A stretch of DNA of 64,000 nucleotides from Chrysemys picta bellii (GCF_011386835.1 NC_088800.1:58991439-59055438), one strand, 5' to 3'. Shown: positions 21,151 through 32,394, counted from the stretch's first letter. Translations and numbers: made by a program. Notes: a model not told the origin generated them from the letters alone.

Positions 21151-21401
21151 CAGTGATGAGCTGGCAAAACCTTAGGAACCGGTTCCCTACCAGTTCTTCG
21201 ACGGCGAGTCCTTCACTTGCTCCAGGTCTTCGGCGGCACGTCAGCGGCGGGTCCTTCCCAGCCGGGACCTCAGGTGGGCCGGATAGGATGGTCCCGTGGG
21301 CTGGAGTTTGCTCACCCCTTTAACAACCAGTTCTAACCCGGCTTCTAAATTTAACAACCGGTTCATGTGAACTGGTGCGAACCAGCTCCAACTCACCACT
21401 G
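21151..21401. mobile_element. hAT-type non-autonomous element, ~250 bp
   Basis: Ends cagtgatgagct and (inverted) cagtggtgagtt match. Flanks gctctact (21143-21150) and gctccact (21402-21409) are an 8-bp duplication with one mismatch. The interior carries aaccggttc-type motifs near both ends. Confidence 0.75.
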
Positions 21402-21422
21402 GCTCCACTCCCAGCCTTGCCC

Positions 21423-21559
21423 CCAAGGGCGCTGGAACAACTTTTATAGTATGGGTGCTGAGAGCCATTGAACCAAATTGTAAATCCTGTATTTAATGGA
21501 AACCACTTCAAGCCAGGGAGTGCTGCAGCACCCCCCGCACCCTTAGTTCTAGCACATCC
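21423..21559. mobile_element. Short hAT-like element
   Basis: gggcgctggaacaa on the left is inverted as tagttctagcac on the right. The interior is ttttatagtatgggtgctg-like. Target duplication unclear. Confidence 0.4.
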
Positions 21560-21767
21560 CCCTCCCCACCCAACATGTATAGGACCTGTTAAGAAAATGT
21601 TGCAGCCCAATTGCTTGTGAGAAGTCAAAACATTAAATGTGTACCTGAATAATACATGAGGTGGACTCACAAGGAGTAAATGAGGAGGGGGAAACTGGTA
21701 TGCAAAATGGCAGAAAAGCCCACAAACTGATTCCTGCCAAAAGTCAATATTGCAGTAGCACTTACCA

Positions 21768-21880
21768 ACCCTCCAGAATTGTCTCTGAGTCTCCAGGAAT
21801 TAAAGATGAATCTTTTAATTAAAGGTTATGTTATGTGATGAAACCTCCAGGAATATAGCCAACCAAAATTGGCAACCCTA
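21768..21880. mobile_element. Small hAT-like element (ccaaccctccagaattg family)
   Basis: Left end accaaccctccag and right end ttggcaacccta are characteristic. The same text recurs at 54957-55076, including ctccaggaattaaagat in both. No intact duplication. Confidence 0.55.
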
Positions 21881-22306
21881 GTTGCTGGCTGGCTAATTTA
21901 TACTGCTATCTGTTGTCTGGTCTGCACTGCATAAACCATGAACAAAAAATGAGGCAGTGAGGCTTCTGTGTGAAATGAATCATTGACTGTTTTCTTTGGT
22001 ATCTAGTTGGGTACTGAAATGTTTAAGAAGGTATCAGCAAACTCAGAAACCTTAATAGTTCCTATTTTGGAGTGTCTCTACCAGAACATAATATCAAAGA
22101 ATGTTGGTTTGTACTGCATCTGTCACAGTTCAGGGCAGCTTTACCTACTGGATATTCCCCCTCCTGGGTCCACCATGGGCACCAACTGTTGGATCTCAGC
22201 TCCTTAGCCATCACAACTCTTGGGCAGAGACCCACATTTCTCTCCTTCCTACTGGGGTTTTTCCAGGCTACATAGATTCCTGCCGACACTGTTAGTCCCA
22301 GAGAAC

Positions 22307-22645
22307 AATTTATCGCCCTCCTCTTTATAGCAATCTTTTACATACATGAAGACTGTTATTGTGATCCCCTCTATCGCCTCTTCTCCAGACTAAACAAACC
22401 CATTTTTTTACAATCTTTTCTCATAGGTCACATTTTTAATCAATTTTTAATGCTCTCTTCTGGACTTTCTCCAATTTGTCCACATGTTTCACAAAGTGTA
22501 GCACCCAGAACTGTACACAATACTCCAGTTGCGGCTTTATTGGGGCTGAGTAGAGTGGAAGAATTACTTCTTGTGTCTTGTTTACAACACTCCACTAATA
22601 CATCCTAGAATGATCATTCTTTTTGCAATGTATTACATTCCCACA
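22307..22645 (-). mobile_element. CR1 LINE fragment, antisense
   Basis: Blocks such as cttctggactttctccaattt and cagaactgtacacaatactccag are antisense CR1. The copy is cut by the PLE tails starting at 22651. Confidence 0.7.
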
Positions 22646-22693
22646 ATGAGAACAGGAGTACTTGTGGCACCTTAGAGACTAACCAATTTATTT

Positions 22694-22731
22694 GGGCATA
22701 AGCTTTCGTAGGCTACAGCCCACTTCATCGG
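22694..22731 (-). ncRNA. Hammerhead-ribozyme-like motif, PLE tail copy A
   Basis: Minus strand order: CCGATGA, stem II GTGGGC with loop TGTA and GCCTAC (one G-U pair), GAAA, GC-TTAT-GC stem III, then CC. The conserved boxes are all present except C4 for U and the cleavage dinucleotide CC for UH. Probably weak or inactive. Confidence 0.55.
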
Positions 22732-22757
22732 CTGCATGCAGTGGAAAATACAGTAGG

Positions 22758-22795
22758 AAGATGAAGTGGGCTGTAGCCCATGAAAGCTTATGCTC
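22758..22795 (+). ncRNA. Hammerhead-ribozyme-like motif, PLE tail copy B
   Basis: Plus strand order: GATGA (upstream CU of the box reads AA), stem II GTGGGC-TGTA-GCCCAT, GAAA, GC-TTAT-GC, then TC at the expected cleavage site before AAATAAATT. Stem II pairs fully allowing one G-U. Stem I is not obvious within this fragment. Confidence 0.55.
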
Positions 22796-23384
22796 AAATA
22801 AATTTGTTAGTCTCTAAGGTGCCACAAGTACTCCTGTTCTTTTTGCGAACACAGACTAACACAGCTGCAATTCTGATTCCCAAAATGCAGGACTGTGCCC
22901 TTAAAGCCAAAATTTCTCTCCATTTTAGCAAGTGGGAACTTTACAATCAATGCTTAGTTGGCATTTTTTTGCAAACATGGATGAGCATCAGATACAGAAT
23001 GCAGAGACCACTAACAAGTGAGAATTGGGGTGGCAGAATTTACTCCTAAGCTTCAGGGTATCACTGTTAGCAAACATAGCTGACTGCACTCATTCATTTC
23101 ATCAGGAACAGCACCACTTTGCATAAACATGATAAATGACATAATATATTCCCTGCAAAAAAAACCCTACTGTTAGTACAACCTGAAAGTTGAGAAATGA
23201 AGCATTCACTGATTTAAAAAAAATCAGATAAAACTGACAGCTCAGCTTTATCTGGGCCTCTATGTACTTCTGCCATATGATAGAGTTCATTTATATCCCT
23301 ATTAATTATTTGTCAAATGGAACAATATATTATATAGTAACCAGAATTAAATGTAAATCTTTACTGTACATTATGGTATATAGA

Positions 23385-23675
23385 TGAACAGATTCCAAGG
23401 CTTGAAGGGACCATCTCATCTGATTTCCTGTGTAGCACAGACTGTAGAACTTACTCAGAATAATTCTTGTTCGAACTAGATCATATCTTTGAGGAAGAAA
23501 ACACCCTATGTTCATTTAAAAATTGCCAGTGTTATGATGGAAAATCAATCACAACCATTGGTAAAATGTTCCAATGATTAATTACCATCACTGTTAATAA
23601 TTTATTTCATATTTCGAGCCATAAAAAATTATTCCCAGCTCCATACGATGTGACTTTGTGCAAGCTTTGAATTCA
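23385..23675 (-). mobile_element. CR1 LINE fragment, antisense
   Basis: gattccaaggcttgaaggga starts an antisense CR1 3' end, continuing through aaaatgttccaatgattaat. 22876-23384 has nothing recognised. Confidence 0.7.
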
Positions 23676-23768
23676 CTTACCTAGCTGTGAGACACGATAT
23701 GGGCAGAAATATGAACAGTCACTAGAACTCAAGGTCTCTGGGCTTGCAGTTTAGTGCCGCTTCTCTTA

Positions 23769-23992
23769 GGGCATGGCTACACTCGAAACTCCAAAGTGCT
23801 CCCACGGCAGCACTTTGAAGTGCGTGTGTGGTTGTGCTGCAGGTACTCCACCTCCCCAAGGGGATTCGCTTACAGGGGCACTGTTTACACTGGCGCTTTA
23901 CAGCGCTGTAACTTGCTGCGCTCAGGGGTGTGTTTTTCACACCCCTGAGCAAAAAAGTTGCAGCACTGTAAAGCGCCAGTGTAGCCATAGCA
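23769..23992. mobile_element. PIF/Harbinger-type MITE with TTA duplication
   Basis: Flanked by TTA (23766-23768 and 23993-23995), the target size and sequence used by PIF/Harbinger elements. Ends gggcatggctacact and, inverted, tgctatggctacact match at most positions. The interior contains an extra inverted pair around actggcgctttacagcgctg/cagcactgtaaagcgccagt. No transposase. Confidence 0.7.
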
Positions 23993-23998
23993 TTAGAG

Positions 23999-24403
23999 AA
24001 GTGGCTCTCAATCTTTCCAGACAACTGTACCCTTTTCAGGAGTCTCATTTATCTTGACTACCCCCAAGTTACACCTTACTTAAAACCTACATGATTATAA
24101 AATCAGACATAAAAATACAAGTGTCGCAGCACACTATCACTGCAAAATTGCTTTTTCTCATTTTTTCCATATAATTATAAAATAAATCAATGGGGATATA
24201 AATATTGTACTTGCATTTCAGTGCATGGTGTATAAAGCAGTATAAACAAGTCATTGTATGAAATTTTAATTTGTACTGACTTCGCTAGTGCTTTTTATGT
24301 AGTCTGTTTTAAAACTAGGCAAATATATAGATGAGTTGATGTACCCCCTGGAAGACTTCTGTGTATCCTCAGGGGTACACATACTCCTGGTTGAGAATCA
24401 CTC
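23999..24403. mobile_element. hAT-type non-autonomous element whose left target duplication is split by the MITE
   Basis: Ends aagtggctctcaatc and, inverted, gagtgattctcaacc match. The right duplication tcttagag is at 24404-24411. The left copy is TC (23764-23765) plus TTA, then the MITE, then TTA plus GAG (23993-23998). Removing the MITE gives tcttagag. The interior is AT-rich with no transposase. Confidence 0.8.
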
Positions 24404-24558
24404 TCTTAGAGGACATTGTATAAGTGAGTCTCTTTCCCAAAAATCTCTTGCAGGCTGGATGGAGCATTTCACTTCTTCAAGCCACGACTTGAAATGTAAG
24501 GGCTTTTCTTTTTGTGATCTCCATAATTGCAACTGCCTCTTTTCCCTTCAGTCAGTTA

Positions 24559-25366
24559 TAGGGTTACCATTTTTTTAAAATAACAAAGAGGACACTCCAA
24601 GGGGCCCCAACTCTGCCCCCTTCCCCGGCCCCACCCCAACTCCGCCCCTTTCCCAAAGTCCTCGCCCCAACTCCACCCCTCCCCTGAACGCTCTGCCCCC
24701 TGCTCCTCCCCCTGCCCTGCTTCCCGCGAATCAAATGTTCACGGGAAGCCTGAAACAGGGAGGCAGGTAAGCTGGGGCGGGGGGGAGCGAGGAGGCACGG
24801 CCCAGTCCGGCCCCCTGGCCGAGCAGCTCGGGTCCGGCTCGGCTCGGGCCCCGGGGCACCAGCCCCAGCCGAGCGGCTCTGGTCCCGGCGGCTCTGGCCC
24901 GGCTCGGGCCCCGGGGGTGCCGGTCCCAGTTCCAGCGGAGCGTGCCGGCCCCGGGCCCCAGCAGCTTGGCTCGGGCCCCGGTGGCTCCGGCCCTGGTTCC
25001 GGCCGAGCGGCTCCAGCCCACCCCAGCCCCGGCGGCTCCAGCTCGGCTCGGGCCCCGGGGCACGGGCACTGGCCCCAGCCGAACAGCTCTGGCCCCAGGG
25101 CACCGGCCGAGCGGCTCCGGCCCCAGCGACTCCAGCTCAGATCGGGCCCCAGCGGCACCGGCCCCAGCACCAGCACCACCGCTGGCCGGCAGCCAAGCAC
25201 CGCTGGCCCCAGCGGCTCCGGCTCCAGCCCCAGCGCGGATCCAAGCCCCACGACCCCTCCCTATTTTCCCAGACATGTCCGGCTTTATGGAATTTCCCCC
25301 CGGATGGGGATTTGATGACCAAAAAGCCGGACATGTCCAGGAAAATCCGGACGTATGGTAACCCTA
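24559..25366. mobile_element. hAT-type non-autonomous transposon with GC-rich repeat core
   Basis: Ends tagggttaccat and, inverted, tagggttaccata match. gtcagtta flanks it at 24551-24558 and 25367-25374, a perfect 8-bp duplication. The core from ~24780 to 25250 is a degenerate array of GGCTCnGGCCCCGG-like units. Chance open frames in three phases (up to 181 codons) are translations of this array. A block at 24700-24760 (gcttcccgcgaatcaaatg region) is shared with the element at 31490-32257. Confidence 0.9.
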
Positions 25367-25374
25367 GTCAGTTA

Positions 25375-28300
25375 TCCCCCAGGTTTAACTTTAGGGTGGA
25401 GGTGTTGATCATCAAGGAAAACTAACTCTTTTTTTCTCAAGCTTTCACACTTGGCCTGTTTTGGTGCCTCAGCTAGTTCTAAATAAATCTAGGTTTTAAT
25501 CTTTAATGATTTTTGTCTTTTATTTGTATGGCCCTCATCAACTTAGTATCTGAGCATCAAGAATGTTTTGAGCTAAATGGTCCAGATTCTAATATTACTA
25601 TTTCAGCAGCATCCCTGATGACCTATTAGCTGGGAATGGAACCCAGAACTTTTAAGTCCCAGACCAGTGCATTAAGCTATTTTTCCTTTTTCAGCAGCTC
25701 TCAGAATTTGAGATGATGCCCCAGCTGAGATGCCTGAGGGTTTATATTATCTCAAATTTAATTTGATTTGCCCCTGACTATGACATGGCAAAACATTCCA
25801 ATGCAACCTAAAGTCAAGCTAAAACACAATGAAAAAAATCAACTTGCTGTCTTTAAACATTAAATGATTCAGTTTTAAAATTTATTAATTTCCTTCAAGG
25901 TAGGGTCAAAAATTAAGATGCCCCTAAAAATGTCATTGTTCTGCAGGAGTGTTCATATTAGCTTTTCCTCTTCCTTTGAACAGCAGTGAAGTGGCAATTG
26001 GAGTCTTAATGCGGTTCTACAGCATGGCATTATATTTCATTCATCTTCCTCTCCTACCTTAAGATTACCTAAATCGTGACTTTGTGTCAATGCTGAAAGG
26101 ATTCAAAGACCAAGTGTGTGCAGCTGCGTGCAATATGTGTCTCTCTTAGTGTCTGTGGAGTGGCTAATAAGTGATGACTGCAGCTGTTGAAAATCCTTGG
26201 TCAGTAATGCTACAGAAAAGAATTTTCACTTTTTTCATTGTATTTTGTTTGCTAGGAAATCCCCTCCAACTGTCTCAGTGACTGTTCCCTCTTGTCATAG
26301 CAGAACTGAAGGCTAAGATCAGACAGTACAACAACACAGTTTTCTAGGTGGTATTTGTTAAGGACTCATTTGAACTTTGTTAAACCAATTCAGAGCACCA
26401 CATCACTGTCTCCACCCCCCATTTTGCAGCCTGGGTGATTATCATTCTTTCTGGAGAGTCTTGTCCAGGAATTCCCAAATAATCACACTGGGTCCCCATA
26501 TTTCCTTTCCTCTGCATTATTTTGGGCTTTCCCTGCAAGGGACATTCTTCAAAATATGATCACCTGCTTTAAGGGCTTCATTTTCAGTCACCTGGGCATA
26601 CATACTTTTGCACGTGCACATCTTCATATGCATCAGGGTGCACAAAAAGCTCTGCATGCATCAGAATGATTCCCACACTCTGCAGAGGTAAAATTAACAC
26701 ATCTTTACCTGCATTGTTTGGGTTTACTAGGCTTAATATTGTACTAAATCCAGTTCTTGCATTGTGTGTGAGAATCTGCATGCATGCCTGTTGCGGAAGT
26801 ACTATGGGTGGCTCTTATGTTTTATGAAAACCAACCATCCACTTTTTTTTTTTTTTTTTTAAGGAAACACTTTCTTCACAATTTTCTGGTGGCTAGTTTT
26901 CATTATATTAATTTGCAACCTTTTTGTGTCTTTAGCTTGGTAGTTTGTGTGTATCTGTGTGCTTTTAATCTTTTCTATTTATACTCTATCCATATTTAGG
27001 AAGGCATTTCATTCCTGAGGAAATAACAGTCCAACTGGGCACTCTAAATATACCTAGGGATACTGAAGCAAACTCTTGGAATAGGTGCAAAAATATATTC
27101 AGATAATGTGTATAGTAGAGCACTGATAATGAAACCTGGGGCTTTTTAAAAAAAAAAAAAAAAAAAGCAAAATTTTCCCTGTATCCCAGTAACAAAGAGA
27201 AAATAAAACCCTATCAAATTTAGAATTAATTACTGAGCCTTGCCTCTAAGCATAGATGTGAGTGTATAAAATACAGCAACAAGGAGTTAATATAATAGAT
27301 AAACATTGCTTGTCAATGTTTCCCTTCTGAGAGCAAGCAACGCATTGACAGAGTTTAGTGGATTATTTTTCTCCTGTAATGCTCAGAACGCCTATTCACT
27401 TTAGTTGATTATCCCTCATGGTGAGAGGGTTACTGGGCCTTCAGAAGAGGATTTCTCTTGGGCTCTCAACTTCTCCTTGTTTCACTATGCCCATTTAGTC
27501 AGCAGAAGCAGGAAATAAGTGGGTTTGTCTGGCAGGTGAGTCTTGTTAAGTGGATAATTAGAAACTACACAACCTGCTAATGAGGAAAAAGAACTAAGAG
27601 CAGCCAAATGGCTTACAAGTAAGGCCAGTGCTATTGTCTGTATAAGGGGGGAGGTGCTTCATTCTACTTGTTTCTAGTGTTACAATTGTAGTTCTGCTGT
27701 GGGGAGCGTTGCTCTCCAGTGCCTGAAGGAGTTTACCAAATGTATGAACGTTTGTTTGTTTGTGTAGTGAAGTGTGTTGTGAGCAGGGAGCCTGAGGACC
27801 TTTGTGAAGAGATCTGACCTTGTACTGGTTCTCTTAAAATAAATAATCTGGGCTCTTTCCTAAATGAAGGCTTCTTTCTGTACAAGACAAGTATCTTCTG
27901 TTTGTGGGAGAAGTACTGTAGTATGGGGGTTTGCTGCTACCCTTAGCCACAATACAAAATCTTTTCCTGTCTCATTCACTCACTCACAGATGTAACTTCT
28001 ATGTAGTTCAACTGTGTATTTTGTTGTCTACCAACTGTTCTATATTGATAGGTAATTCTTCTTTTAAATGAGGGCAAGTTGGAATCTTTGTCATTAATAA
28101 ACACTTCAAAACATCCTGCACAAATTAACTTCCATTTTCCCAGGCAGCTCTATTTAAAGGAAGTTAATCTTAGTTTTTCTTCTTAAGAGACAGATTCTGG
28201 TGCTTTTGTTCATATTCACTAGTATTATATACCATTGAAAGCAAAGGGACTACTCAAATAGTAAAGTTACTACCCAACTTGAACAAAGGTATTAGAATAC

Positions 28301-30413
28301 AGACCCTAAATGATCATGATGACTTAAGCTTCCTCTCCCTTTTTTGCTAATAACCAAACTGTTTTGAGGTGCTCAAGCAGGCATCTCCTTAACTCCTTGT
28401 GAACATGTGTGTCATTCTCATGAAAGCCTTTATGCTTATTTTTTAGCATGTCTGAGATAAAGGTGTGCTCAAGCCCCAACTTTCAGCTACTGATTCAGAT
28501 GCTAACTACCCCAGTGTTTGGGGATGGTTGGATAGGATTTTTAAAAAGGCAACTATCTAGAACTGTTTAGAGAGGAAGTTGAGGTGCTTGTTATGTGATA
28601 GTGGTAAAGAATCCTAGAAAGTCTCTTCCTTCTAACACTGAGCAGGGAAAAACCAGTATTATCCCTGAAACTTCTGCAGAGTTCCTCAGTGAGTCAGCAA
28701 AACCCACTTCCTCTTCCCCAGCAAGATGATAATCTGCAAATAAGTGGGGGTTTCTGGCAAACATTGTCTGCCTATTACAGGTCTTTTATAGAAGTTTACA
28801 TGTATTAAGGTGTGTGTGTGTGTGCGCCCAAGTAAAAAAAAAATCAATTATTGCTGCTGCTTCAGAAGTACTGAGCACTGCAGCTCGAACTGATTCTTCT
28901 GACACCATGGATAAGCTCATCCAATTTGTGGTGAGGTCTGAATAAGGCCTGAGGGTAGAATCTCAAAGCTTGCAAAGAAAAAAATAATCTGGATTGTACC
29001 TAGGCTCAAATATGAAGCACAGGATCAATCTGTATCCATACAATGCCACCCCAATCCCCTTTAACAATTCCCCTGTTGCAAATGCTCAGGTACTTGTACA
29101 GTATTAATGCTACTAGTGTTACAAATACAGTAACAGCTTCTCCATGCAGTTTGGAATACATCCATTTCAAAGATAGTGGTCAACTGGGTTTGTTATTGTG
29201 GCAGTAAAGGTGATATGTACACTCTATGCTTATTTAAAAAAAAGTATTTCTATATGTGCTTTTACTGTTCAATCTCATGCTTCAGAGCATGCATTGTAGA
29301 GATGAGAAAGGAACTTTTCTTCCATGTGCAGCATTGCATAATTGGCTGGGAGCTTGCACAGAAGCTGCAGGCAGTACTGGACAGGTGAACTGTTAGCCAG
29401 ATGAATTGATCCACTAGGTCAAATTCTCTGTTCTTATTAATTCCCCACATGTTTGTTTTCCTTCAGGATCAACCAGCCCTACTTTAAGATTGGTGGAGAT
29501 GCGGGTAAGCCTAGTCCTTCTCTTTAAAGATGGACTTTCCCATTTGGTACTATATCAGGCTTGCATATTTCGTTGAAATGAAATTGATAACTGGCTAATA
29601 TGATAGGAATATTGTACTTGTGCACTCTCATTACAAAATGTAGGCTTATAATATATGAGTGATATAATGTCAGATATTGCATGTTATGATGATAAAGCAG
29701 GGGCAAACATTTAACTCAGGAAGCAGCTGATGATAAAAATCTGGATAATTTTTGACTAAAGAAACAATGTCAAAGGAAGACAAAAAGTAACACACATCTG
29801 AACGCTGTGGAAAAACTCAGGAGGTCTTTGGCCATAATTCCTTGCCCTGAGAAAGGTGGAAGTTCAACCGCTTCCAAAAGTAGCTTCCTCCATGACTTCC
29901 TTGTCACAGTAAAGTCTGTGGTGGTGTGGAATAACCTTCTTGTATGACTCTTTTCCAGCATGCTGGTAGCTGACCCTTCAAATCTGGGAAAGTTAATTAT
30001 GTTTGGCTCCTATTACATTTCCTCTTGGTTTGCCCTTTCTTATATTCCAGAGGAAGTGGCATGTCGTCATATCTATCTAGTGTAACGCTTGAAACAATAT
30101 GTAGAAGCAGTGTTGGCTACTGGGCTATGCTCAAGATTGCTGTTGTATCCTGGTCCTGAAATAGTCAAGAAAGACTACCAGGGGAGAAAGATAAAAGGGG
30201 GAAGTTCAAAGGAAGGCTGGAGAGGAGCAGATGAAGGAGGAAGGTTGGATATTTGCAGGGTGGCTATAGCCACGGGTCTCTTCTGAAGAATGGAAGGGTC
30301 TTATAAAGTGAGTGGCTGGGACCGTTCCAGATGGAGCCAGTAATGGAGAAAAAAAGATGTTGACCTTGCACCCCGCCTTTTTTTGGATAGCTATGAAGTC
30401 CTCTAAGAAGGCC
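25375..30413. other. Mostly unique DNA, no recognised gene
   Basis: No open frame above ~95 codons and no protein motif. It contains poly-T (26842-26861), poly-A (27147-27166), a GT run (28812-28824), a short palindromic repeat near 28196-28312 and one micro-exon candidate at 29467-29504. This is the least repetitive block of the window. Confidence 0.5.
29467..29504 (+). other. Candidate 38-nt micro-exon (speculative)
   Basis: A pyrimidine-rich tract ending ttttccttcag precedes the segment and gtaagc follows it, so both splice sites are canonical. One phase is open and reads INQPYFKIGGDA; another phase is also open. I do not recognise the protein, and splice-like flanks of this quality occur by chance. 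Offered only because it is the one gene-like signal in the unique part of the window. Confidence 0.15.
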
Positions 30414-30421
30414 CCGAGTAG

Positions 30422-30633
30422 CAGGGCTGGCTCCAGGCACCAGCGTAACAAACAGGTGCCTGGGGTGGCCAATGAAGAGGGGGACAGCATGTCTGGCCGT
30501 TCGGCGGCAATTTGGTGGCGGGGCCGTCACTACCACTCTTGGAGCGAAGGAGCTACCGCCGAATTGCTGGCAATCGCGGCTTTTTTTTTTTTTTTTTGTG
30601 CTTGGGGTGGCAAAAACGCTAGAGCCGGCCCTG
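30422..30633. mobile_element. hAT-type MITE, ~212 bp
   Basis: Ends cagggctggctccaggc and, inverted, cagggccggctctagc match. Flanks ccgagtag (30414-30421) and ctgagtag (30634-30641) form an 8-bp duplication with one C/T difference. A poly-T run of 18 lies at 30581-30598. Confidence 0.8.
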
Positions 30634-30779
30634 CTGAGTAGGAAAAAAGTTTGGGTCAATACCATAAATGAGCAGCATAAACTGGCATGAAAAAAACAAG
30701 ATACTTGGTGAACAACCCAACATATTGATCAGTAATAGTGGGTGCCAAGTCTCTGTCCATTCTGTCCTTCAGTTTAGAA

Positions 30780-31148
30780 TGACAGATTCTAAAGAGAGAG
30801 AATCTAGAGGAGAGCAACAAATAAGCGGAGTCTTCAAATATATAAGGACTGTTATAAAGAGGATGGTTATCAATTGTGCTCCATGTCCACTGAAAGTAGG
30901 ACAAGAAGTAATGGGCTTATTCTGCAGAAAGTCAGATCTAGGTTAGATATTAGGAAAATTCTTTCTAACAATAAGGATAGTTAAGCTCTGGGATAGGTTG
31001 CCAAGGGGGGCTGTGGAATCTCATTGGAAGTTTTTAAGAACAAGTTGGACAAATATCTGTCAGGTATGATCTTGGTCCTGCCTGAGCATAGGGGGTTGCT
31101 AGAGTCTGACTTCTTAAGGTCCCTTCCAGCCCTACATTTCTGTGATTA
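30780..31148 (+). mobile_element. CR1 LINE 3' end
   Basis: Translation of the start resembles the RT C-terminal tail (YIRTVIKRMV, GQEVMGLFCRKS). The 3' UTR follows with agattaggaaaattctttc-like text and the CR1 terminus ggtcccttccagccctaca, then atttctgtgatt, the expected short end repeat. Confidence 0.8.
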
Positions 31149-31418
31149 GTGACACATTTAAGAGACCCTGGTAGATCTTGAAATGCCATAGTGAAGGTAT
31201 ATGCATTCACTGAGTTTTGTGATGCAGAGAGCTAGAGTGGATCACTGACACAGAAAATAGTACTTACACTGAAATAAAAAGAGTTAAAGCTTAGGGATAA
31301 ATATAAAAAGAAAAATGAGAGCTCTATTAACTCAAGTAGAAAACTTTACTGGGGGGCAAATGTTAAGCCTTTGGAAACTAATAAATGTCTTTATTTTTGC
31401 ACTTGGAAATGCTTAAAG

Positions 31419-32391
31419 TACACCTCTACTTTGATATAACTCTGTCCTCGGGAGCCAAAAAAACATACTGCGTTACTGGTGAAACCGCGCAGGGCCGGCT
31501 TTAAGCCGACTCAGCCGATTCGGCTGAATTGGGCCCCGCGCCTAAGAAGGCCCCGCAGCTGTCCACTCCGCCCCCAGCTCACTTCCCCCTCCTCCCCTCC
31601 CCCTCCGCTGAATGCTCCGCCCCCTGTTCCTCCCCCTCCCCTGCTTCCCGCAAATCAGATGTTCGCGGGAAGTCTGAAAAGGGGCAGGCGGCGGCAGCAA
31701 CAGGTAAGCGGGAGGGGGGGCGCGGCCCAGTCCGGCCCTGGCTGAGCGGCCCCGGCGGCTCTGGCTCCAGCCCAGCACCGGCCCCGGCCGAGCACGCCGG
31801 CCCGGCCCCACGGCTCCGGCCCGGCCCTGGCGCCGGCCAAGCGGCTCCGGCCCCGGCCGAGCGGCTCTGGCTCCAGCCCGGCTCGGGCCCCGGGGCAGCG
31901 GCCCCAGTTCTGGCCGAGCACCCCCAGCACGGCCCCACGGCTCCGGCCCCGGCTTGGGCCCCGAGGCGCCGGCCCGGCCCCGGCCCCAGCGGCTCTGGCT
32001 CGGGCCCCAGGGCGCCAGCCGCATCCCCAGCCGAGCGGTGCTGGCCGAGCACCCCCGGCCCGGCTCGGGCCCTGGGGCGCTGGCCCGAGCGGCCCCGGCC
32101 CGAGCCCCTCGGGCTCCGGCGGCTCTGGCTCGGGCCGAGTGACTCCGGCCTGGCCCTGGCCCCAGCGGCTCTGGCCCGGACCCAAACCCCACGACCCCAG
32201 CCGGCGGCAAGCCCCGCCCCCAGGAATCGGGCCCCGCTCTTGCTAAGGCCGGCCCTGAAACCGCGTTATACCGAACTTGGTTTGATCTGCCAGAGTTCAC
32301 ACCCCCACCCATCCCCCCTGGAGCATTGCTTTACTGTGTTATATCCGAATTCGTGTTCTATCGGGTCGTGTTATATAGGGGTAGATGTGTA
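31419..32391. mobile_element. TA-flanked palindromic MITE, split by a hAT-type insertion
   Basis: The left end tacacctctactttgatataac and the inverted right end tacacatctacccctatataac match. The ends start and finish with TA, as in Tc1/mariner-type MITEs. The two parts are 31419-31489 and 32258-32391; between them lies the GC-rich hAT element. Internal motifs cgggtcgtgttatatagg and ccgcgttatacc are related inverted text. Confidence 0.7.
31490..32257. mobile_element. hAT-type non-autonomous transposon with GC-rich repeat core, nested in a MITE
   Basis: Ends cagggccggctttaa and, inverted, cagggccggccttag. aaaccgcg flanks it at 31482-31489 and 32258-32265, a perfect 8-bp duplication. The core (31730-32200) is a degenerate array of GAGCGGCTCCGGCCCCGG-like units. 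A 287-codon open frame and antisense frames up to 256 codons are products of the array and have no motif. Confidence 0.9.
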
Positions 32392-32394
32392 GAA

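Larger units (their letters stand above)
22651..22875. mobile_element. Head-to-head pair of PLE 3' tails
   Basis: 22651-22727 (minus) and 22761-22847 (plus) are inverted copies of one PLE tail (shared text gcataagctttcgta/tgaaagcttatgc and gtacttgtggcacctt/aaggtgccacaagtac). They are joined by a ~33-bp spacer with ctgcatgcag. The plus copy extends to agactaacacagctgcaa. No coding sequence remains. Confidence 0.8.

Noticed and set aside
24564..25361. Frames of 130-181 codons, both strands
   Set aside because: Translations of the GGCTCnGGCCCCGG-like array. All phases are open and the products are repetitive.
31529..32392. 287- and 256-codon frames on opposite strands
   Set aside because: Same GC array as above inside a transposon; no start context, motif or splice structure.
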